The position numbers were made by a program, and so were the translations under genes. A stretch of DNA of 14,771 nucleotides from Actinomycetota bacterium (GTDB lineage Bacteria > Actinomycetota > Acidimicrobiia > Acidimicrobiales > JAMCPL01): the NCBI GenBank assembly GCA_023379725.1, contig JAMCPC010000111.1:9949-24719 (forward strand), in the 5' to 3' direction. How positions within the stretch are numbered: the first letter of the stretch is position 1; each line of letters begins with the position of its first letter. The notes beneath the pieces were generated by a model. The model saw only the letters and a program-made list of their open reading frames with translations, was not told the DNA's origin and did not search any database. Positions 5,913-12,178 of the stretch are shown one piece after another.

Positions 5913-7537
5913 TGGTTTGGGCCAACTCTGTATTTACGTCTTTAATGAGGGAACGCCAGATGGCTCACCCTGAAGCTGTGTGGTTACTGTATGGTGATGA
6001 AAAATACACTTGGCAGGAGTCGTGGAACAATGTGGAGAGAGTTGCCAATGGTCTGATTGATGTCGGTGTAATGCCCGGTGACAGGGTAGGCATTATGATG
6101 TCTAACCGTCCTGAGTTTCTGTGGGTACATATAGGACTTTCCTTTATAGGTGCATCCAGTGTTCCTGTAAATACAGCTCAACGTGGCCAGACACTCAAGC
6201 ATATTCTTACTGATTCCTCTGTTACAGCAGTAGTGGCAGATGGTGAAGCGATCCCACCACTGCGTGATGTGCTTGTCGACATTCCGAGCATTCGCGTGCT
6301 GATAGGAGATGCACCTGTCGGTGATCTAAATATATCGCACAATATCGCAGGGATCACACTTGATAGTTTGCTTGCCCATAGCCCGGGTGAGCCGGATATA
6401 GATATCGGCAGTATTACGGGTGCAATACAGCCATCCGGTAATGCTTCAAATGCTTCATCTAAGGCCGTTGCTGGGATACTCTATACTTCGGGTACTACCG
6501 GACCGCCCAAGGGGGTAACGCCAAAGAGGGCGGATGCAAAGGGGTTTAGGCGGGTATTAAGTTCTCTTCAAGTGCATCCCGGTGAAGTAATCTATACTGC
6601 TCTTCCTCTCTTCCATGGAAATGCCCTGGGTGTGTCTATGCTTGGTTCAATTATGCTGGATGCTTCGCTTGCGTTGAGTAAACGATTCAGCGCGTCGCGC
6701 CTGTTCGATGAGTGTCGTAGATACAACGCTGTCGAATTCAATACCCTTGGAGGTATGGTGTCGATGCTCTGTAAACAGCCTCCCCGGCCGGATGATTCAG
6801 ACAATCCCGTGAGGACTGTACTATCTGCAGGATGTCCGGTCGAGTATTGGGATTATTTTCAAAAAAGATTCAACGTCAAGGTAGTCGAGTGGTTTGGTAT
6901 GGTGGATGCTCCGGGGTATCTTCTGAACGATGAAGGGAGGATCGGATCTATGGGTAAGCCTGCCGGTGATGTGCTATTCAAGGTCGTAGATGATAACGGT
7001 GTAGAACTTTCTCCGGGAGAGGTAGGTGAACTTGTCCTGCACCATCCTTTGGGTCGTATGTCTGAATATCACAATTTGCCTGATGCTACTGATGACGCGT
7101 ATCGAGATGGGTGGTTTCATACAGGAGATCTTGCAGAGACTGGTACTGATGGATATTTTTACTACCGGGGAAGGAAGAAAGAATCCATGAGAAGAAGAGG
7201 AGAAAACATATCTGCATGGGAGGTTGAGTCTGTGCTAAATAGGCATCCCGCAATTGTAGAGTGCGCGGCTCATGCCGTTCCGTCAGAGTTGGGCGAAGAT
7301 GAGGTCAAAGTAGTGGTGGTACTAAAGAAGGGTGAGCACCTCGATCCATCTGAGCTACTTCAATATTGTGAAGGTAAGATGGCTTACTATGCAATTCCAA
7401 GATATGTAGAGTATGTAGATGAAATAGAAAAGACTCCTACTCAACGTATTCGTTACGAGGAACTAAAAAAGAGGGGCATTACCAGTTCTACTTGGGATCG
7501 TGAAAAAGTCGGCCACCAGGTACATAAAAATGCATAA
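5912..7537 (+). CDS. AMP-forming acyl-CoA ligase, CaiC-like
   Basis: A 541-residue adenylate-forming enzyme that would activate a carboxylic acid with ATP and CoA, the entry step of the cluster. Motifs in order: phosphate loop YTSGTTGPPKGV (191-202), EWFGMVDAPG (326-335), the ATP-ribose Asp in GWFHTGDL (400-407), the hinge RGRKKESMRRRGENIS (419-434) and the C-terminal TPTQRIRYEEL (508-518). In the last motif the usual catalytic Lys of TGK is Arg512. From memory, TPTQR-type endings recur in crotonobetaine/carnitine-CoA-ligase-like proteins, so this is probably a subfamily trait, but it may affect the adenylation step. ATG 5912 shares its A with the TGA of the dehydrogenase gene, giving tight translational coupling. 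Substrate cannot be named. Confidence 0.92.
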   Translation: MVWANSVFTSLMRERQMAHPEAVWLLYGDEKYTWQESWNNVERVANGLIDVGVMPGDRVGIMMSNRPEFLWVHIGLSFIGASSVPVNTAQRGQTLKHILTDSSVTAVVADGEAIPPLRDVLVDIPSIRVLIGDAPVGDLNISHNIAGITLDSLLAHSPGEPDIDIGSITGAIQPSGNASNASSKAVAGILYTSGTTGPPKGVTPKRADAKGFRRVLSSLQVHPGEVIYTALPLFHGNALGVSMLGSIMLDASLALSKRFSASRLFDECRRYNAVEFNTLGGMVSMLCKQPPRPDDSDNPVRTVLSAGCPVEYWDYFQKRFNVKVVEWFGMVDAPGYLLNDEGRIGSMGKPAGDVLFKVVDDNGVELSPGEVGELVLHHPLGRMSEYHNLPDATDDAYRDGWFHTGDLAETGTDGYFYYRGRKKESMRRRGENISAWEVESVLNRHPAIVECAAHAVPSELGEDEVKVVVVLKKGEHLDPSELLQYCEGKMAYYAIPRYVEYVDEIEKTPTQRIRYEELKKRGITSSTWDREKVGHQVHKNA

Positions 7538-7556
7538 AAAGATGATGCATAAAGAT
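7530..7556 (+). repeat. Short A-rich near-repeats at the ligase stop codon
   Basis: Closely similar TGCATAAA units, the first containing the ligase TAA stop and another just after it, with a related TACATAAA just before. The 112-nt gap to the DUF35 gene is otherwise AT-rich; ATCC...GGAT (around 7590-7605) followed by an AT run is at most a weak hairpin, and I see no convincing promoter. The gap matters because it is the only sizeable one in an otherwise tightly packed cluster. Confidence 0.4.
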
Positions 7557-7649
7557 GTGTGATTCAGTAAAGATCGTGTTAGATCCTGATCCTTTAATGG
7601 GATGATAAAAATTTTAATTGAACATAGTGAACCTATAAGGAGGCCATGA

Positions 7650-8129
7650 TTGTCAAGTACCCATATTAGACCGTTGCCCAGCCTGGATGAGCTGGATACC
7701 GGGCCGTTTTGGGCGGCCACATCCGGGCATGAATTGCGTTACCAGAGATGTATTGAATGTGTTCAGGTGGTCTTTTATCCGCGCAAACACTGTACTAATT
7801 GTGGTAGCAGTATGCTTGAATGGCATGTTTCAGCTGGGGAGGGTGTGATATACAGTTTTACCGTGATACGTCGTAATGGTCATCCCTATTTCTCGAGTAT
7901 CGTTCCTTATGTAGTTGCCCTGGTGGACATGGATGAGGGATTTCGCATGATGACCAATATCGTACAGACAGCTCCTGAGAATGTCCGGATAGGGCAGAGG
8001 GTCAGGGTCTTCTGGGAGGATTATGATACGGTGTCGCTACCGATGTTCGTGCAGTTGGATGCCGTAGATAATTCAACCAACTCTGAGTCAGCCGAAGGTT
8101 CTATTGGCATGAAGGAGGCTATGGCGTGA
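7650..8129 (+). CDS. DUF35 zinc-ribbon/OB-fold protein, partner of the thiolase-fold protein
   Basis: A 159-residue protein with the DUF35 layout: an N-terminal helix, a rubredoxin-like zinc ribbon with Cys34-x2-Cys37 and Cys48-x2-Cys51, then an OB-fold starting near EWHVSAGEGVIYSFTVIRR (57-75). DUF35 proteins bind thiolase-superfamily enzymes and help hold CoA substrates; examples are the archaeal HMG-CoA synthase complex and ChsH2 with the steroid retro-aldolase Ltp2. The start is TTG 7650, with AGGAGG at 7638-7643 six bases upstream; the ATG at 7646 is out of frame. The last bases overlap the next gene by 4 nt (GTGA), which fits a stoichiometric complex. A standalone protein, not fused to a hydratase domain. 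Confidence 0.9.
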   Translation: MSSTHIRPLPSLDELDTGPFWAATSGHELRYQRCIECVQVVFYPRKHCTNCGSSMLEWHVSAGEGVIYSFTVIRRNGHPYFSSIVPYVVALVDMDEGFRMMTNIVQTAPENVRIGQRVRVFWEDYDTVSLPMFVQLDAVDNSTNSESAEGSIGMKEAMA

Positions 8130-9313
8130 CAGTTCATAAGGATGCAGCCATTGTAGGTATATACGAGTATCCGTACAGGGTGATAGACGGAAAGAGCCCG
8201 TGGGAGATAAAGGCAGAGTGTGCCAGACTTGCCCTTGAAGATGCAGGGTTAGGCTGGCAGGATGTAGATGCACTCTATGATGCAGCTGAAAATGGTATGG
8301 GTGCTGGCTTTACAGCTGCAGAGTATTTTGGGTTGCATCCGAAGGTGATGGATACGACTGCTGTTGGTGGAAGTTCTTTTGAGTTCCATGCTGCTCATGC
8401 TAGAAGGGCTATTCGCGAGGGTAAGGCAAATGTAGCCCTATTGACCTATGGATCGACATCAAGGAGTCAGTCCAATGCCATAGGGACAGGAGGTAGGGTA
8501 TCGGAGCGTATATCAAATCCGGTGAACAATATGGAAAATCCATGGGGGCTTGTTCTGGTGGGCAACTATGCTATGGCTGCTCGCCGTCATATGTATCAGT
8601 ATGGTACAACGCCTGAACAATTGGCAGATATAGCTGTTACCACCAGGTACCATGCGACTCGTAATCCCGATGCGGTCAGGGGCCTTGCAGATCTGGGTAT
8701 CCATCGCACAGGTGAATTGTCAGTAGATGACGTGCTCGCTTCAAAGATGGTAGCAGATCCTCTCCATGTGTTGGATTGTTGCCTGATCTCTGATGGAGGA
8801 GGGGCAGTTGTCATTGCAGGGTCCGGGGTGGTTCCATCCACGCGTAGATGCCCAGCATGGATTGCTGGAACAGGTGAGGCTATTGGTTACAGGGAGAATG
8901 GAAGTGACTTGACGGTGACTGCCGCTACGGTGTCAGGTACTCAGGCATTTCGCGAAGCTTCTATACGACCTGATGATATAGATGTGGCTATGATATACGA
9001 CTCGTTTACTATCACAGTACTTATGACATTGGAGGACCTGGGGTTTTGCAAGAAGGGAGAGGGTGGGGCTTATGTTGCTAATGGGTATTTGCGGTATGAT
9101 AATTTGGGTGGGCCGGCGCTTAATACAGATGGCGGTGGCCTGTCGTCCAATCATCCTGGTATGCGAGGAATATTTTTGTTGATTGAAGCGGTTCGCCAGA
9201 TAAGAGGGGAGTCCACATCTCAGGTCGACAACCCTGCCTATTGCTTGGCACATGGTAATGGGGGATGGTTGACCAGCCGCCATGCAAGCGGTACGGTCAT
9301 TCTTGCACGCTGA
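8126..9313 (+). CDS. Thiolase-fold lipid-transfer/Ltp2-like protein, probable acyl-CoA retro-aldolase
   Basis: A 395-residue thiolase-superfamily protein (SCP2-thiolase/Ltp branch). The nucleophilic Cys of true thiolases is absent: the region reads TTAVGGSSFEFHAAHA (77-92), with Gly82 at that place. Other landmarks remain: a loop IYDSFT (290-295, Tyr291), GYLRYDNLGGP (320-330), the C-terminal CLAHGNGG (373-380, His376) and SRHASGTVIL (384-393). Steroid-degrading Ltp2 lacks the Cys, uses Tyr residues and needs a DUF35 partner to cleave a 3-hydroxyacyl-CoA by retro-aldol chemistry; the coupled DUF35 gene here supports the same role. A non-catalytic or condensing function is the alternative. GTG 8126 overlaps the DUF35 stop. 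The last 11 codons plus stop belong to a 36-bp repeat copied downstream. Confidence 0.85.
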   Translation: MTVHKDAAIVGIYEYPYRVIDGKSPWEIKAECARLALEDAGLGWQDVDALYDAAENGMGAGFTAAEYFGLHPKVMDTTAVGGSSFEFHAAHARRAIREGKANVALLTYGSTSRSQSNAIGTGGRVSERISNPVNNMENPWGLVLVGNYAMAARRHMYQYGTTPEQLADIAVTTRYHATRNPDAVRGLADLGIHRTGELSVDDVLASKMVADPLHVLDCCLISDGGGAVVIAGSGVVPSTRRCPAWIAGTGEAIGYRENGSDLTVTAATVSGTQAFREASIRPDDIDVAMIYDSFTITVLMTLEDLGFCKKGEGGAYVANGYLRYDNLGGPALNTDGGGLSSNHPGMRGIFLLIEAVRQIRGESTSQVDNPAYCLAHGNGGWLTSRHASGTVILAR

Positions 9314-9315
9314 TT
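9280..9315 (+). repeat. 36-bp perfect direct repeat, copy 1 (3' end of the Ltp2-like gene)
   Basis: These 36 bases, covering the last 11 codons and stop of the gene, recur exactly at 9398-9433, 118 bp further on. Inside are the arms TGCAAG (9283-9288) and CTTGCA (9302-9307) around 13 bp. Confidence 0.95.
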
Positions 9316-9397
9316 AGGCCATGACGTTTTCCCCATGGCTCAAGCTAGGGGTTTGTAGAGTGTGCTCAATCAATTCATGTTGTCGCTTGGCGGCAGT
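9316..9397 (+). other. 82-bp spacer between the 36-bp repeats
   Basis: It carries no gene and is not similar to the thiolase-gene sequence one period upstream, so the repeat is not a simple tandem duplication. GCCATG (9318-9323) and CATGGC (9334-9339) can pair; no T-tract follows, so it is not a clear terminator. Confidence 0.6.
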
Positions 9398-9433
9398 CCA
9401 TGCAAGCGGTACGGTCATTCTTGCACGCTGATT
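9398..9433 (+). repeat. 36-bp perfect direct repeat, copy 2
   Basis: Exact copy of 9280-9315, here outside any gene. Its last two T bases form the beginning of the likely -35 (TTGTGA) of the TPR gene, so the duplication may have helped build that promoter. The layout resembles an attachment-site duplication at a gene 3' end. Confidence 0.95.
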
Positions 9434-9465
9434 GTGACTGCAAGTAAGTGTAGTATGATGACGCT
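9432..9465 (+). promoter_or_regulatory. Promoter of the TPR gene, leaderless arrangement
   Basis: TTGTGA (9432-9437, 4 of 6) and TATGAT (9454-9459, 5 of 6) are spaced 16 bp apart, and six bases later comes GTG 9466. No Shine-Dalgarno sequence precedes that codon, and the nearby ATGs are out of frame, so the message probably begins at the start codon. Confidence 0.55.
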
Positions 9466-10164
9466 GTGGCTGGTAATTATATACTTCCAGATGAGGTGAG
9501 AGAAGAGGTAGTAGCTCTCAGTGCTGCCAATCGACACGACAGCGATAGATTGCTTGGACTGCTTGCTGACGCAGCTCAGTTGTACAACAGGGGTAGGTTC
9601 AGGGATTCATTGGCACTTTCCAGGAAGGTTTTGAATGCGTTGCCGGAATCTTCCGCAGCAAGAGAACTGACCGGGCTGTGTTACTATGCTTTGGGAAAAT
9701 GGCGAGAGGCCGTTACGCAGTTGCAGAGAGTGGTAGATACAACGGTAGACCCTGCTCAGATTCCTACGCTGATGGATGCTTATAGGGCACTACGAGATTA
9801 TGATCGAGTCTCATCTCTTTTTCGGAAGTTGCGTACATCATCTCCTCCCGCTGACGTCATGGCTGAAGGTCGTATAGTCTTTGCTGAGTCTCTGGCTGAT
9901 CAGGGTATGGTAGCTGAGGGGATAAGTCTTTTGGAGGAGGCAGGAATTCGCAAGAAGATCCGGAATCCACAGAGGCGCCATTATAGACAGTGGTACGCCC
10001 TCGGTGATCTCTATGAGAAGGCGGGGAACATAGCTTCAGCAAGGCGGATGTTTCAGGTCGTAGCTGAGCATGATGGAGGCGAGACCGATGCCCGTGATAG
10101 GTTGTCGTTTATAGGTAGAAATGACCAAAGTCGGAAACAGTCGGCAGCTCACCAGCGGCACTAA
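9466..10164 (+). CDS. Tetratricopeptide-repeat protein
   Basis: A 232-residue, mostly helical protein. TPR-like helix pairs are visible at about 30-63 (ADAAQLYNRGRFRDSLALSR), 64-97 (ELTGLCYYALGKWREAVTQL), 99-125, 133-160 and 173-206 (YALGDLYEKAGNIASARRMF). There is no signal peptide or membrane segment, so a cytoplasmic scaffold or adaptor is likely; TPR domains bind other proteins and no enzymatic motif is seen. The C-terminus is basic and polar. The gene appears to have its own promoter and stands between the acyl-CoA cluster and kdp with no evident link to either. The repeats are clear, the function unknown. Confidence 0.82.
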   Translation: MAGNYILPDEVREEVVALSAANRHDSDRLLGLLADAAQLYNRGRFRDSLALSRKVLNALPESSAARELTGLCYYALGKWREAVTQLQRVVDTTVDPAQIPTLMDAYRALRDYDRVSSLFRKLRTSSPPADVMAEGRIVFAESLADQGMVAEGISLLEEAGIRKKIRNPQRRHYRQWYALGDLYEKAGNIASARRMFQVVAEHDGGETDARDRLSFIGRNDQSRKQSAAHQRH

Positions 10165-10232
10165 TGGCCATTTGCCTGTCTTCTGACCTCAAGTCGTAGA
10201 GGCTGTGTCAGATCTACTTGCATAGCGTATAG

Positions 10233-10274
10233 AACGCGTTAATTTAACGGTGGCACGCGCTAATAACGCGTTAA
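10233..10274. promoter_or_regulatory. Paired AACGCGTTAA sites upstream of kdpA
   Basis: AACGCGTTAA occurs at 10233-10242 and 10265-10274, 32 bp apart, about three helical turns, so both sites face the same side of the DNA. The first continues into a further dyad CGTTAA-T-TTAACG (10237-10249); the second is centred on the 10-bp palindrome TAACGCGTTA. If transcription starts at 10316 the sites are centred near -47 and -79, where an activator such as KdpE would bind. The rest of the 10165-10315 gap shows no kdpF-like ORF. Confidence 0.45.
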
Positions 10275-10302
10275 AGTACTTCCATTTTTCTGTTCGACCA
10301 TG

Positions 10303-10315
10303 TATAACTTTAGAT
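10303..10315 (+). promoter_or_regulatory. Likely -10 of kdp, leaderless arrangement
   Basis: TATAAC (10303-10308) is followed by seven bases and ATG 10316, with no Shine-Dalgarno sequence. The -35 region is poor (TTCCAT at 10280-10285, 17-bp spacer), as expected for a promoter that needs an activator. Confidence 0.45.
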
Positions 10316-12178
10316 ATGACGTGGCAAGGAGTGTTGCAGATATTTGTACTCATGGGCATAGCCGCCATACTGGCTCGTGTGGTAGGTGGTTACATGTTCC
10401 TTGTACTGGCAAGGCCGAGTGATGTCAGGTCGTTGCGTACGGAATCATCTGGTAGCGCCTCTACCTATGCTAGTACCTCCTCCTCTGTTGGTGCTTCTTC
10501 CGGAGGCAGCTTGGCGACAAGGACGCTGGAGGTTACTGGCACCATACCCCGTCTGGATCTATGGATTGGGGCGATTAAGTCAGTTCTGGATAGGATAATA
10601 GAGCCGGTAGAGCGAGCGATATATCGTGTATGTGGTATAGATCCTGACCAGGAGATGCGCTGGACGACTTATGCATTTGCATTGCTGGCTGTGAACCTGG
10701 TGGGATTTGCCATCCTCTTCATTTTACTCGGGCTCCAGCAGTGGCTTCCTCTCAATCCTGCGCACCTGCCCAAGATACCCTTCTGGGTAAGCCTGAATAC
10801 GGCCATCAGCTTCACTACAAACACCAACTGGCAGGCGTATGCGGGGGAGGCTACTCTCAGCTACCTCAGCCAGGCATGGCTGGTGGTACAGCAGTTCCTT
10901 TCGCCTATTACAGGAATCTGCCTCTTTCTTGCTGTGGCAAGAGGTTTTTCCAGGCACAGTACTAAGACGCTCGGTAACTTCTGGCGTGATTTCGTGAGGA
11001 CGTTGCTGTGGATAGCAATCCCAGGGGCGATTATCGGCACAATTGTACTCATCATTCTTGGATCTCCACAGAATCTACACGCCTACACGCATGTCACTAC
11101 CATCCAGGGAGTGCACCAGACCATTGCGCAGGGTCCGGTTGCCTCTATGACCTCAATCATGCAGCTTGGCAATAATGGTGGTGGCTTCTTTAACATGAAC
11201 GCTGGCCAACCATTTGCAGGCCCCAATATGGCATCTCTTCTTTTCCAGCTCATACTCGGCTTTGCTGTTCCCTCTGGATGCATATATCTCTTTGGCAGGA
11301 TGGTAGCTGATGTGCGCCAGGCATGGGCAATCTTTGCTGCAATGGCAATACTCTTTGTGGTCGGTGCCTTGATAGTGTATGGTTTCGAAGCAGCAGGAAA
11401 TCCAATTATCAGTGCCCTGCATCTTGCCGGACATGCCAACTGGACAGGGAAGGAGGCCAGGTTTGGGGTAGGATCGAGCTCTCTCTTCGAGAACTCCACC
11501 ACTGCTATCTCTTGGGGCTCTACGGCGGCGGCCAATGATTCGCTTACTCCGATTGCCGGCTTGGTGCTTCTCTTCAATATGAAATCCGGTGAGGTGATCT
11601 TTGGATCATGGGGGGCAGGTATGATCGGTATGCTCGCCTATGCCGTACTAGCTGTATTTCTGGCCGGCCTTATGGTTGGCCGTACTCCTGAATATCTTGG
11701 TAAGAAGATTGAATCGTTTGAGGTAAAGATGTCTGTGTTGGCAATGGTCGTACCCAGCTTCGTCATCTTGATATTGGCCGCCCTCTCTGTTGTGCTCAGT
11801 GCTGGACTCTCTGGCATATTAAATCCAGGTCCCCATGGGCTGTCTGAGGTATTGTATGCCTTCGCATCGGGAGTCGGGAACAACGGATCTGCATTTGGAG
11901 GGCTGAATGCCGCATCTCCCTGGTACGCGGCAACTGTCGGGATAGCTATGCTACTTGGACGTTATGCGATGTATATTCCGTTGATAGCTATGGGAGGTTC
12001 TCTGGCGGCTAAGCAGCGCATTCCAGCCAGTGCCGGTACGTTTCCTACCCATACGCCGTTATTTATTGGCCTGCTTATAGGAACTGTTTTCATAGTGGGT
12101 GCGCTGGTCTTTTTCCCAGCGTTGGCCCTCGGTCCTATAGCTGAACAGATTGCAATGCACGCAGGGAGGTTGTTCTGA
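10316..12178 (+). CDS. kdpA: Potassium-transporting ATPase, K+-selective subunit KdpA
   Basis: The K+ channel-like subunit of the KdpFABC high-affinity uptake system in the cytoplasmic membrane, 620 residues from this start (E. coli KdpA has 557). The selectivity segments are visible: TTNTNWQAY (167-175), GNNGGGFFNMN (285-295), the region around FENSTTAISWG (391-401) and GNNGSAFGGLN (521-531), set among ten or so hydrophobic helices. After the first membrane helix, residues about 34-86 form an insertion with a very Ser-rich core (43-65) before the normal IEPVERAIYRVCGIDP segment; this accounts for the extra length. The frame is open back to GTG 10250, but KdpA normally starts just before WQGVLQIF-type sequence, so ATG 10316 is chosen. 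Its TGA shares one base with the kdpB ATG. Confidence 0.96.
   Translation: MTWQGVLQIFVLMGIAAILARVVGGYMFLVLARPSDVRSLRTESSGSASTYASTSSSVGASSGGSLATRTLEVTGTIPRLDLWIGAIKSVLDRIIEPVERAIYRVCGIDPDQEMRWTTYAFALLAVNLVGFAILFILLGLQQWLPLNPAHLPKIPFWVSLNTAISFTTNTNWQAYAGEATLSYLSQAWLVVQQFLSPITGICLFLAVARGFSRHSTKTLGNFWRDFVRTLLWIAIPGAIIGTIVLIILGSPQNLHAYTHVTTIQGVHQTIAQGPVASMTSIMQLGNNGGGFFNMNAGQPFAGPNMASLLFQLILGFAVPSGCIYLFGRMVADVRQAWAIFAAMAILFVVGALIVYGFEAAGNPIISALHLAGHANWTGKEARFGVGSSSLFENSTTAISWGSTAAANDSLTPIAGLVLLFNMKSGEVIFGSWGAGMIGMLAYAVLAVFLAGLMVGRTPEYLGKKIESFEVKMSVLAMVVPSFVILILAALSVVLSAGLSGILNPGPHGLSEVLYAFASGVGNNGSAFGGLNAASPWYAATVGIAMLLGRYAMYIPLIAMGGSLAAKQRIPASAGTFPTHTPLFIGLLIGTVFIVGALVFFPALALGPIAEQIAMHAGRLF

Noticed and set aside
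10250..10315. GTG 10250 as the kdpA start
   Set aside because: It would add 22 polar residues before the conserved N-terminus and overlap the AACGCGTTAA repeats.
10165..10315. K+ or c-di-AMP riboswitch or kdpF upstream of kdpA
   Set aside because: No matching conserved motifs and no small hydrophobic ORF; the likely transcript start is at the kdpA start codon.
11610..11616. GGGGGGC in kdpA as a pairing target for the 6C RNA loop
   Set aside because: Internal to the coding region, far from a ribosome-binding site, and short G runs are expected by chance.
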